DNA from: Zizania palustris
Taxonomy: Eukaryota > Streptophyta > Magnoliopsida > Poales > Poaceae
Assembly (NCBI GenBank): GCA_019279435.1
Contig: JAAALK010000081.1
Location: forward strand, 27,120,457-27,184,456
DNA length: 64,000 nucleotides
Direction: 5' to 3'
The translations under genes were made by a program, and so were the position numbers. The notes beneath the pieces are model-generated. The model had not been told where the DNA came from and ran no database searches. It worked only from the letters and a program-made list of their open reading frames with translations. Positions 24,230 to 34,769 of the stretch are shown in pieces. Position 1 is the first letter of the stretch. Each line of letters begins with the position of its first letter.

Positions 24230-24480
24230 CACCGTTTACGCGAACTTAACTTTTGTATCAATTTGAACTTGTATTTGTGACGTGAACGTGAATTTGTGAT
24301 GTGATCGTGAATTTGTGATGTGATCGTGAATTTTGTGATGTAAATGTGATTTGAGTGATGTGTATGTGATTTCTGTGAATATCTGTGATTCAATGTGAAT
24401 TTTGGGGCAAATTTTGTGAATAAATTTGAATTTGTGATGCATTTTGTGATTGAATGTGTTTTTTGGATGAAATATGCAAG
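24230..24480. repeat. Degenerate GTGA-rich tandem repeat in CACTA-1
   Basis: About 250 bp built from drifting copies of GAATTTGTGATGTGATCGT, just after the second CACTA gene. An inverted copy is at 26045-26330 in CACTA-2. Confidence 0.75.
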
Positions 24481-24509
24481 AAATAAATGAAAAAAAAATT
24501 TAAAAAAAT

Positions 24510-25131
24510 TTTGCCGATTGTTACACTTGGCAAAGCCACCTACAGTGCACAGAAATGTGCCACGTGGCACGTTTCTGTGCACTCTGGGGAAGCTTTGTCG
24601 AGTGCCTACACGTGGCACTCGGCGAAGGGGGTATGCCGAGTGCCACGGGGGCACTCGGCAAAGCCTTCCAATGCCATGTGCCCCTCTCCCCCGAGCCCCC
24701 TTCGCCGAGTGCCCCCCGTGGCACTCGGCACACCCCCTTCGCCGAGTGCCACGCGGGGCACTCGGCGAAGCCCCACGCGCCACGTGCCCCCCCGAGCCCC
24801 CTTTGTCGAGTGCCCCCCGTGGCACTCGGCACACCCCCTTCGCCGAGTGCCACGTGGGGCACTCGGCGAAACCCCGTTAACGGCCACCCCCGCCGTCAAC
24901 CGGCTACGTTTGCCGAGTGCTATACGTGGCACTCGGCGAAGTCTATAATGCACTCGGCAAAGACTTCGCCGAGTGCCCGATAAAAAGCACTCGGCGAACC
25001 CTCACGTCGCCGACACGGCTAGTGCCGAGTGGGGTTCGCCGAGTATGGCACTCGGCGAAGCCTTTGCCGAGTGTATTCTGGGCTTCGCCGAGTGCCCTAG
25101 GCACTCGGCAAACCCGCACAGTCCCGTAGTG
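24510..25131. repeat. 3' subterminal repeat array of CACTA-1
   Basis: More than twenty inverted and direct GCCGAGTGCC / GGCACTCGGC units, many extended to a GCCACGTGGGGCACTCGGC form that includes a CACGTG core. They pair as short hairpins. Expected to bind the TNPA-type protein. An inverted, very similar array opens CACTA-2 at 25441-26045. Confidence 0.85.
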
Positions 25132-25420
25132 ATCCCCGAATCTGAATGGATGTTTAACTAATAATTAGGTTGCTTAGTTTTTTGTGTTGAGATTAGTTGT
25201 CCTCGGCATTGTTAAAAAATATTTCAAACCGATGCAATATTCAATGTTGTTAAGTGCAACACAAGGAAAGCACTATATGCAACATCTATCATTATGTTTC
25301 GGTAGTTGAAACTTAATATTTCATGCGTGAGAGTCAAATGTTTCATACCATGTTCTGATCGCTTCGTTTATTTTATAAAAAATATTGTTTATCAACCGAT
25401 GAAACCGCATTAACCATATT
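25132..25420. other. SABATH-locus flank between two CACTA insertions
   Basis: Starts with the TSD ATC and continues GGATGTTTAACTAATAATTA and TTGCTTAGTTTTTT, which align with 34630-34720. It is the upstream flank of the SABATH pseudogene, displaced 10.3 kb by CACTA-1. No gene. Confidence 0.8.
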
Positions 25421-26355
25421 CACAACGGGACTGTTCACGTTTGCCGAGTGCCTAGGGCACTCGGCGAAGCCTATTTTCCACTCGGCAAAGGCTTCGCCGA
25501 GTGCCACACTCGGTGAACCCCTCTCGGCGATAGATGCGTCGGCGACGTGAGGGTTCACCGAGTGCAATTTATCGGGCACTCGGCGAAGTCTTCGCCGAGT
25601 GCAATATAGACTTCGCCGAGTGCCACGTATAGCACTCGGCGAAGTCCACGGTTGACGGCCGGGGTGGCCGTTAACGGAGGTTTGCCGAGTGCCCCACGTG
25701 GCACTCGGCGAAGGGGGTGTGCCGAGTGCCACGGGGGGCACTCGGCGAAGGGGGCTCGGGGGAGGGGGCACGTGGCACGTGGGGCTTCGCCGAGTGCCCC
25801 ACGTGGCACTCGACGAAGGGGGTATGCCGAGTGCCACGTGGGGCACTCGGCGAAGGGGGCTCGGGGGAGGGGGGCACGTGGCACTGGAAGGCTTTGCCGA
25901 GTGCCCCCGTGGCACTCGGCATACCCCCTTCGCCGAGTGCCACGTGTAGGCACTCGGCAAAGCTTCCCCAGAGTGCACAGAAACGTGCCACGTGGCACGT
26001 TTCTGTGCACTGCAGGTGGCTTTGCCGAGTGTAACACTCGGCAAAATTTTTTTATTTTTTTTTTCATTTATTTCCTGCATATTTCATCCAAAAAACACAT
26101 TCAATCACAAAATTCATCACAAATTCACATTTATTCACAAAATTTGCCCCAAAATTCACATTGAATCACAGATATTCACAGAAATCACATAGACATCACA
26201 AAAATCACATTTACATCACAAATTTCACGATCACATCACAAATTCACGTTCACGTCACAAATACAAGTTCAAATTGATACACAAGTTCAAGTTCGCGTTA
26301 ACGGTGACAAGTTTAAGTTAATTAACAATTTCATCACGGCAACTCACACCACGCC

Positions 26356-26675
26356 TCACAAATTATCATTACTGATATGACCAGTGTGTGGAGATGGCTG
26401 TGTGTTTGATCCTGCTGCCGATGGATGAAACTGAAAAAAAAGAAAAATAGTTAGAACACTTGTATATAACAAAACCGACAATAACAATATTAGAAACTCA
26501 CATTGCCGCTCTGTGGAGTCCGTGGAGATTGTTGAGGTTGAGTAGGAATTACAGGCAGACCCATATGACCTGAGAAAGATCCACCCATCTGCGCAAACCA
26601 CTGTTGCATCTGGGTCTGCATCTCGGCTTGCATCTGAGCTTGCATCTGAGCCTACAGCCGAGCCTCCATCTGAGA
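26356..26675 (-). pseudogene. 3' exons of the TNPA/PF03004-like gene left in CACTA-2
   Basis: Exon 7 is complete at 26356-26430 and most of exon 6 at 26502-26670, both on the minus strand and matching CACTA-1 exons at 24106-24180 and 23857-24032. A TAG at 26652-26654 replaces a CAG of CACTA-1. The 5' part is lost at the deletion junction near 26671. Confidence 0.85.
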
Positions 26676-27029
26676 AAGATCCACATACAAAAGATTTTAA
26701 TCAACATAATCATTAAAACATAAAAACTATTACAACGATTATATTAAAATTTCTAAAACATGTATATTAGAACAACATGGTATATTCATGGCATTAAACA
26801 TGTGATTACATATGTGATTAAACATTACATTAAATATATCACTAATTTCAACTAACATGTATAAACTAACATGTATATATATATAGGCACACACACACAC
26901 ACACACATATATATATGAAATTTCAACAAATAAATGAACTAGCATTTGACGTACTATAGCATCACCACAAAATTTAAACTAATTTCAAATAAAAATTTAA
27001 AACCCTAAATTTTAGGTGTCAAAAATACC

Positions 27030-27515
27030 GGAGGAGCTAGGGGTTGTTGGGGGTGGAGGAGACGGCGGGACCGGCGGCCGGAGTGAGGGGGCCGGCGGCC
27101 GGAGTAGGAGGAGCCGGTGGTGCCGGGGGTGCCGGGGGGAGGACGAGGCCGGGGGAGGTAGAGGCGCCGGGGGAGGAGGTGGCGCCGGCCGGCGGGGGGG
27201 GTCGGCTTGCCGGCGGCGGGGTGGGGGGGAGGCCGGCGACGGGGGCTGAGGGGAGGACGGCCGGCGGCGGGGGCACCGGCGTGGCCGGCGGCGGGGCGTG
27301 GGGGAGTGGCGACGGGGGCTGGGCGGCCGGCGGCGGGGGCGCAGGGGCGGGCTGCCGGCGGCGGGGGAACAGGGCGCGCGCGGGGGAGCAGGCGCGGGGG
27401 AGCAAGCGCGGGGGAGCAGGCGCTGCCAGCGGCGGGGGAGCGGGGCTCCAGGCGGCGGCGGCGGGGGGCAGCTGCGCGCGGGGGAGCAGATCTGGGCGCT
27501 GCGCCCAGATCTGCG
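27030..27515. repeat. GC-rich block of CACTA-2
   Basis: Inverted counterpart of the 17036-17460 block, much expanded in GGCGGGGG-type runs. The open frames here encode only Gly/Arg/Pro-rich strings on both strands and change between copies. Confidence 0.6.
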
Positions 27516-29789
27516 GGCGGGCCTGTTTTAGGCAGGTATTGAGGTTTGCCGAGTGCCCAAATTGGGAGGCACTCGGCAAACAAGTTTTTTTTTAAAAAAA
27601 ACCTCTGCTGAGTGCAATTAGTGAGGCACTCGGCAAATATTATTTTAAAAAAACCTTTTCTTTGCCGAGTGCCAGGGATAATTGCACTCGGCAAAGATTT
27701 TTTTATTTTTTTTAAAAAAAACCTAAAATAGAAATAAGACAGTAAAAAATACCATAATTTGGCATTATGTAATACACAGTTATTTTTACTCCTAAAAAAT
27801 TTCTTAGTTCAAATAAACAAATTTAATGCACTTGTAGTTCAAAATTGTGATCTTTTAATTAAATTCTATAAGGAAGTTCAATTAACTAAAAATACCAAGC
27901 TAGTACTAAAAAATGACAAATTTGGACATGATATAAGATACAATGGGATTTATTAGTATAAAAAGTTTTAACGGCAAACAAAGATTTGAATATCGATTTG
28001 CTTCTAAACCTAGCTCATTCCATCCATAAACACATTTACCTTCTCCTCGATTCTCTAGTTTGCAAACGTCGTACATGAAAACTTTGTCGAAACATTATGA
28101 AATTTTTATCACAGTATATATGTATGATACAATGACACCATGTCAACTTTCATATTTTTTAGGCATTAATTTAATTTTATAGAATTAAAAAAACATTAAG
28201 CTCCATGTTGCCGCTCGAGCGTCGTAAATTATATTTTCAATATTTAGATATATTTAGTTGTAAAAGATTAAAAATAGAATCATGAACATAAATATGATTT
28301 TTATACAATTTTTGAGTCATTATTTCATGTACATGCAATTGTAATTTGACCCACTTGGAAGTAAATCCTACAAATAGGATTAATTTATTAAAAATATCAA
28401 TCCCACTCATAAAAGTATGAAAATTTTCCTAGGATTAACAAATGTTAAATTATGACTGTAAAAAAAATTAAAGTTCAAAACATGTTTTAAATGTGATATA
28501 GAGTGAAAATATGTTTTCACATGAAATAATGGGATCATCACACTTTGCCGAGTGCATTTAGCTATGGCACTCGGCAAAAATGATTTTTTTTGTCTTTGCC
28601 GAGTGCCATTCCCATTTGCACTCGGCAAAGATTTTTTATACTGTTTTTTTAAAAAAAAACTAAAATAGAATAAAGACAGTAAAAAATCCCATAATTTGTA
28701 ATTATATAATATACACTAATATTTCATCCTAGAAAATTTCTAGGTTCAAATAATCAAATATAAGGCACAGAGAGTTTAAATTTGGGATCTTTTACTTAAA
28801 ATCTTATAAACAACTTTTTTAACCAAAAATAGCAAACTACCTCTAAAAAATGCCAATTTTTGACATGGTATAAGATAAATTGAGTTTTAGTAGTACAAAA
28901 AGTTTTAAGTTCAAACAAATATTTGAATATCGATTTGCTTCTAAACCTAACTCATTTCATCCTTAAACTCCTAAACATTCTCGAAGGTTGTCCAATTTCT
29001 AAAGGTCATACTTGAAAACTTTGTCGAAACATTATGAATTTTTTACCATATCATATATGTATGATATAATGACACCATGTCAAGTGTCATATTTGTTAGG
29101 CATCAATTACATTTTCTATAATTAAAAAACCATTAACCTGCATATTGCTGGTCGAGTGTCGTAAATTAGATTTTAAATATTTAGTTATATTTAGTTGCAA
29201 AAGATTACAAATATAATCATGAACACAAATATGATTTTTCCATAATTTTTGAGTCATTATTTCATGTACATGCATTTCAAATTTGACCCACTTGGAAGTA
29301 AATCCATGAAATACAAATATTTTATTAAAAATACCAAACCCACTCATAAAAGTATGAAAATTTACCAAGAATTAAAAGATGTTTAATTATGACTGTAAAA
29401 AAAATTCAGGTTCAAAACATTTTTAAAATGTGATATGGACTCAAAATGTGATTTCACATGAAATATTGGGTCATCTTTGCCGAGTGTTTTTCTTGTGGCA
29501 CTCGGCAAAGGCTAGGGTTTGCCGAGTGTCCGTTAGTGGCACTCGGCAAACCCAAAATTTCACCCCTGGCGCCGTCACGGCGCCAGCAAAAAAATTTGGC
29601 GGGGTTTTTTCAGGATGTTTGCCGAGTGCCTAAGGAGTGGCACTCGGCAAACCCTGCCTTTGCCGAGTGTACAAATCTTTGCCGAGTGCATTCCATAGGG
29701 CACTCGGCGAACGTGTCTTTGCCGAGTGCCCGATGGAATGCACTCGGCAAAGATTTGTACACTCGGCGAAGTTTAGTTTTCCAGTAGTG

Positions 29790-30653
29790 ATTGTTTACCG
29801 AGTGTTAAAACACTGTATCTTAAACGTATCTAATCTTAGGACGACGTCTAATCCTTGATTGGTTTGAGATTAGTTGTCCTCAGCACTTTTCTGTTGATTT
29901 GTACAGAAGAGTTCACACAACTTGTATATGAAAGTCAGATCACAGTTGACTTGTTTGTTTGAGGGCACATACACTATGGGATCGATGCATCTATGTGGTC
30001 CTAGCTAGTCACCTTAATTTTCAGGCAACTGGATGGCGGTTTTGATATATGGAGTACGAGTTTAGGGTTCATATGTATGCATGTACGTACGTCAGACCGT
30101 CCAAAAGATCGAGTTTTTATCAACCCTCCTGCCAGAGAAAGCGACATCTAATTCATCAGATCCATTGTCTAATTAATTTCCGGCGAGTTTTTAGAGAAAG
30201 GGATACATGTTTGTATGTGCGTGCAGTGCTTAATTCTTCGTGACGTACGTTGCCATTGCTTTATCAATTAAACCAAACAACTTGGCATGTTCGATTTTAG
30301 ATCAGAACATGTAGTGATGATCAAGTGACAAATTCATAATTCCAGCGGGGAAATAGATCTACAGTGTGCAAGACGAAATAAACTATAAACATGCACAAAT
30401 TCATGTTCGATTTGGTGCGGCTTTCTCACTGGCTTCCTCGTTGCTTATGCTGTCAAATTACCGATATTCGGGCACATGATAAACATCTCTACTGGTGCAT
30501 TTCCCGTCTGATTCAGAATAAATATGTTTTTGTACCTTTTCCTTTAAATGCAAAGTGGATGTTCCGGCATCACGAGAAAGAGAGAATTATCAATAACTAT
30601 ACTTATTGAGAAACAACTATATAAGCATATTTTAAGATAGATTGAATTAATAA
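29790..30653. other. SABATH-locus remnant, no gene
   Basis: TTGAGATTAGTTGTCCTC at about 29865 and AGTGTGCAAGACGAAATAAA at about 30365 match SABATH upstream and intron-1 sequence at 34700 and 34205. No coding frame is supported. Confidence 0.5.
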
Positions 30654-31363
30654 GAGCATCTCCAGCAGCTCCCCTAAAACTCATCCCCTATACTTCACAT
30701 ATAGGGGATGACCCTAAAAGATTCCACCCCTATACAACTTCGATCTCCAGCAGCTTCCCTAAAATTCATTCCCTATATTTTTGAATCCTCTATTTTATTA
30801 TTATTATCTAACAATAAAAATTCTAACGACTATATTTTCAACGGCTATATCTCTAACATATATACTATTATGTATGATCATTATTGTTATTGATGATTGA
30901 TAAATTTTTTATTATCATTCAACGGTAAAAATTACAACGGTTATATTTTTAACAACTATATTTTCGTTGTGAATTTTTATTTTTTCATAAATAAATAAAT
31001 ATCCTATAATTAGTCTAAATAGTTGATCTCAAAAACATCTTAAAATTATAAAGAAAATAAATTTTTCTTTTAATTTTTAATTTTAATTTTTCTTTTTTCT
31101 TTTTTCTCTTTTCTTTTTTATTTTCTTTTTTCCTTCTCTTCTTTCTCTTTTTTCCTTTCTTTTTTTCTTTCATTCTCCCGGTGCTGATGTGGCATGGATA
31201 GGGGGAGGAGAGAGAACCCCCAGATTTGGGGGATGGGGAGAGAGGAGTAGGGGATGAGATAGGGTAGGGGATGGAATAGGGGAGCTGCTGGAGGACGAAT
31301 TTCAGGCTAAATCCCCTAAATTTAGCTATAGGGGATGAAGTAGGGGAGCTGCTGGAGATGCTC
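30654..31363. mobile_element. PIF/Harbinger-type non-autonomous element, TSD TAA
   Basis: Terminal inverted repeat GAGCATCTCCAGCAGCTCCC at both ends, flanked by TAA at 30651-30653 and 31364-31366. Inside, further inverted copies of CCCCTATA and CTCCAGCAGCT units occur (30731 and 31285), so the element looks compound. A pyrimidine-rich tract of T and C lies at 31075-31180. No transposase frame. The 3-bp TWA target and the termini point to Harbinger; I did not recognise the family. Confidence 0.75.
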
Positions 31364-31405
31364 TAAGAACTATAAAAGGGTCAAACAGTTACGATTAAAG
31401 AAGTA

Positions 31406-31744
31406 CACTACAAAAACTGAAAACATGATTATTTCACCAAATTTCCCTAGGGTTTTCCAAGTGCCACACGAGCACTCGACAAAGCGGACATATGTTTGGG
31501 CACTCAGTAAACACGTTGTCATGCCGCCAGAGCTGTTAGGCACTTTTCATTGTCGATTGTCATGTATGACGTACACTCGACAAAAGGTTCGCTAAGTGTC
31601 CGACAAAAAACACTAAATAAATTTATGTCCATTGACATTGGATTCGTTGAGTGTTCTTCGTCAAGTACAACACTTGATAAACCCTTCACTGATTGTTTTT
31701 TGAGATGTCACGATATACCTAGGGCATACGGCAAAGCAACAGTG
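31406..31744. mobile_element. Small degenerate CACTA element, TSD GTA
   Basis: Starts CACTACAAAAACTG at 31406 and ends ...CAACAGTG at 31744 (CACTG on the minus strand), flanked by GTA on both sides. Decayed subterminal units such as CACTCGACAAAG and GCACTCAGTAAAC are visible. No gene; likely an old MITE-sized derivative. Confidence 0.65.
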
Positions 31745-32029
31745 GTAATTGGTAATAGACTATCATTTTCTAACGACATGATTAAAAAAAGTAGTAAATA
31801 TTTGACGTTCTAAAGCCATATACGGTGAATTTTAAGATACTCAACGGATCGGAGCGTTTTTTTAAGAAGATCACGTAAACTCGATTTTATTTAAAGATCA
31901 TATGATAGAGATACGACACGAGAATTTCGCAGGAGGTCACAGATCCAGGGTGTACATGTAAAATTTAAAACTTCTTTAGAGTGTTACCGTAACAAAAACA
32001 ATCAAATAGGGGAGGATTTTAAAAATCAC

Positions 32030-32860
32030 GGGCGATTTGAGGCTATTTTTAATAATCAAGGACGTAATTAGGCCTTTTACAAATTTACGGCTCACTGGCC
32101 TCAGCCACAAAACCCTAGCCCATGTCGTCGGCCTTAAACCCTTCTTCCATCTTCTCGAGCTCGAGGCCTCCCCTCCCCTCCCCTCCCCTCCCCTCCCCAG
32201 TCCACAGTCCACACGGAGAAGGAAAACGCACGCGGCACGCCTCGCCACTGCCGTCCCCCAAGTCAGGATCCAAGCCGAATCATAAAAAAAGTCAGGATCC
32301 AAGCGAGGAAGAGATGGACCATGTAGGCTCGGTGGAGGATCGGTCGTCACGGAGAGGTGAACGCCGCCGCACAGAAGCACCTCGCCGGCGTTCAGGACCA
32401 CGTCAACTTCACCATGCAGGTGAGTGCTTCTCTTCCCTCAATTCGTTTAGATTTCGGTTCCTTCGAGGTTACGGCTTTGCGACGATGGCGGCGGCGGCGC
32501 CGTGGCGACAATTTGGCGAGGTTGGGGCCTGCCGCCTGCCTGGGCAAGGCTTGGTGAGGGCCGGCGCGGGCGGGGGGCGCGTCTCTGATGAGCTGCCTGC
32601 GATCGGGGGAGGGGGCTTGTGAGTTGTGACGAGGTTGGCCATGATGATGGCGGATATTAATTTGACAGCATCTGGAGGAAGGAGCGGAAAGGGGTAGATT
32701 TCATCGTAACAATATTTTGTTTTAGAGTGGAATATACAAAATTTCCCCGGAAACCCAATAATAGAGGAGCCCTTATATATTTTGTTGTGAGTTTTGCTCT
32801 GTGTTTGCTTCAATTCTTAAATTTAAATTCTCCTGTTTTTCTATTGTTGACTGTGTTATG
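32030..32860 (+). pseudogene. Partial duplicate of FAM136A 5' region and exon 1
   Basis: The segment from AATCAAGGACGTAATTAGGCC aligns with 39418-40030 (promoter, leader, exon 1, start of intron 1). The exon-1 copy, 32314-32419, starts MDHVGSVED but has lost about 20 bp covering the codons for IRRKLE and is out of frame afterwards, rejoining the gene at NAAAQKHLAGVQDHVNFTMQ in another frame. The donor CAG|GTGAGT is intact. A (CCCCT)n run at 32166-32199 sits in the leader. Exons 2 and 3 are absent. This is a dead fragment, though its promoter motifs (AAACCCTAGCCCA) remain. Confidence 0.88.
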
Positions 32861-32992
32861 GACAATGTCATATACAAGAACAACAAATTTAGTGATATAT
32901 ATTAGAACAACAAATTTTTAGTGACATATGAGAACCTACTGAAACTTTCAGTAGCATATATGAAATTTTCTCTTTATATTATTATTAGTAAT

Positions 32993-33620
32993 CAGTGTTC
33001 TAAAAGGCGGCTCTAGGCGCCCGCCTAGGCGGGATTAGGCGCTAGGCGCCACCCCAGCGCCGCGTGGAGCACCTGGGCGGCCGGCTAGGCGGTCAAGGCG
33101 CCTAGGCGGGTCAACCGCGGCCTAGGCGCCCTGGGCGGCGCCTAGGCGCCCTGGATGGCAATGGTGACTATAGTAATAAACCGGTTTTGGGGGGATAAAA
33201 AGCAAAAAACTCCGGCTGTGTTTAGGGTTTTTTAGCTACTCTTGGGCTCTGTTCGTTGCCGTTCGCCACGGTCCAATGTTCTAGCCTCGTGCGACACAGT
33301 TTGGCCTCACGCGCGCCCCACTCCGGCCGCGCTCTGGTCTCCATTCTCCGACGCGGTTCGGCCTCGTGCGCCATGGCCGCTCACCCTCCGCTCTGGTCTC
33401 CACTCTCCACTCTCCAGCAGTCCATTACCACTCTTCTCATCCCGATTTGCACATGCACTTTGCAGTTTAGTAGAAAATGTAGTGTTGTCTTTATATTGAG
33501 AGTATTCTAACCCAGGTGCCCCAGGCGCCCCTAGGCGCCGCCTAGGCGCCGCCTAGGCGCCCCTAGGCGCTAGGCGGCCAGGCAACGCCCGACTAGCGCC
33601 TAGCGCCTTTTAGACTTGGT
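32993..33620. mobile_element. TIR element of GCCTAGGCGC palindromes
   Basis: Both ends consist of dense palindromic GGCGCCTAGGCGC-type repeats (33003-33155 and 33515-33607) surrounding a less repetitive core. Outer ends read CAGTGTTCTAAAAGGCG at the left and, inverted at the right, CAAGTCTAAAAGGCGC. It behaves like a foldback or hAT-type element, but I cannot see a convincing target duplication. Confidence 0.5.
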
Positions 33621-34028
33621 TGGAATCATAAAATTTTGGACTTTTAAGGATGAGTTGCAATTATGATTTATGAAAATAAATGAACATAATTAGTATCGAG
33701 TTGTAGGTATACTATTTTGTAATATCTTATTATATTCATACAAGCGTTAGAAGACATGTTAATTAATTTGGAGTTCCATTTTAAGCAGACACAGACACCT
33801 GCTAGTATATCCAAAAAAGTCAATCATAGTTAATAAACATATAGTTGTTGGTCACATAAGTCTACCGATGCACAGGCAAGCGATTGCAATCATGGTTCGA
33901 AGTGAAAAAATCTGAAATGATTGCAATCATAGTTTATTAGTAGTGTCAGTTTCTCAATTGACACAGCTAGTTATGAACTATTAGTCCTTATTAATCGATG
34001 ATAGTTATGAACTCATTACTAATGATGA

Positions 34029-34467
34029 ATGCCTTTCTGTAAATACAACGAAATGATTGTAATGGTGGGCTTCTCGACCACGCTCTCAATGTGCCTAGTG
34101 ACATTGCGTGCAAGTGCCGCGAAGAGCTCATCGACTATAGAATCCCCGAAATGGCTCACGATCAGGGGCTCTAGCGCTGCCCTTATGCCCGAAGAGTTCT
34201 ACAGTGTGCAAGATGTTAGAATGGTTAATAATACCGAGGAAATCTACAGTGTGCAAGATGAAATAAACTAATTAACATCATTTCCACCTAACATATAATG
34301 CTTAGTTCGCAATGAAATAGCAATCAATAAAAGCATGCAAATTAAATGGAGAGAACAAGCTAGAGTTGGTAGTTGGTACACACTTGCACCCTAGAATTCT
34401 TGGCATAGCTGGTCTCCCCATCCCCCTTTACCATGTGGAAATCACTCTCCATCTTCATCTTCATGGC
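34029..34467 (-). pseudogene. SABATH remnant: last exon fused to intron 1 and exon 1 (copy B)
   Basis: 34029-34195 matches the C-terminal exon of copy A (frame LIVSHFGDSIVDELF). From about 34200 the sequence is intron 1, and 34467-34385 is exon 1 (MKMESDFHMVKGDGETSYAK). The whole middle of the gene, exons 2 and 3, is deleted. The upstream flank 34470-34760 is the uninterrupted form of the site occupied by CACTA-1. Confidence 0.85.
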
Positions 34468-34769
34468 TGCCAAAATGCTTAATTTGCTAAAAAAAACTCA
34501 ATCTCTATATATGTTGCTATCTTCCTCTAGACAACAGCAACATACAACAGAAACAATGCAAAGTGTGGAGTATGAGAGCTTCTCACAGGAGATTTCCACC
34601 TTTTATAGACAAACTGAATGCATCCCTGAGTTGGAATGAATGTTAAACTAATAATTAGATTCTATTATTCTAGTCTAAATCGGGTTGCTTAGTTTTTTAT
34701 ATTGGGATTAGTTGTCCTCAGGCAATTTTCTATTGTCTTTACAGCACATAGTTTACAACTTGTATGATT

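Larger units (their letters stand above)
14788..25131 (+). mobile_element. CACTA (En/Spm) transposon 1, 10.3 kb, TSD ATC
   Basis: Starts CACTACCGGAAAAC at 14788 and ends ...GTCCCGTAGTG at 25131, flanked by ATC at 14785-14787 and 25132-25134. The interrupted sequence (TGAATGC-ATC-CC...GAATG) survives uninterrupted near 34615, which confirms the borders. Both ends are packed with direct and inverted TTYGCCGAGTGY units (14805-15060, 15899-15985, 16839-16990 and 24510-25115), the usual binding sites for the small TNPA-type protein. Inside, on the plus strand, are a TNPD-like transposase and a PF03004-like second gene, both carrying stop codons. The two termini agree only over CACTACSGGA plus the GCCGAGTG units. 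Confidence 0.93.
25421..29789 (-). mobile_element. CACTA transposon 2, inverted deletion derivative, TSD ATT
   Basis: Runs from CACAACGGGACTG at 25421 to ...GTTTTCCAGTAGTG at 29789, flanked by ATT on both sides (25418-25420 and 29790-29792). It is an inverted copy of CACTA-1: 25441-26670 mirrors 23860-25115, and about 26685-29789 mirrors 14788-17880. The roughly 6 kb that hold the transposase and most of the second gene are missing, so it is non-autonomous. Its left terminus is CACAA instead of CACTA, a change expected to impair excision. Microsatellite (CA)n/(TA)n lies at 26875-26920. Confidence 0.92.

Noticed and set aside
24600..25115. Regular short repeats that look like a CRISPR array
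   Set aside because: Eukaryotic context, repeats in both orientations with variable spacing, inside transposon ends: CACTA subterminal repeats.
24487..26164. Frames of up to 235 residues such as those over 24487-24983 and 25373-26080
   Set aside because: They translate the subterminal repeat arrays (PSATRGTRRS-type strings) in every frame; no protein.
27044..27595. 183-residue and overlapping frames in the CACTA GC-rich blocks
   Set aside because: Five or more frames are open together because of base composition; the sequence is not conserved between CACTA-1 and CACTA-2.
14788..29789. One single 15-kb CACTA element, since the outermost ends match best
   Set aside because: Outer flanks are ATC and ATT, while 14788-25131 has ATC on both sides and 25421-29789 has ATT on both sides; host flank lies between them.
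32993..33620. Firm hAT assignment
   Set aside because: No 8-bp duplication could be matched at the two ends.
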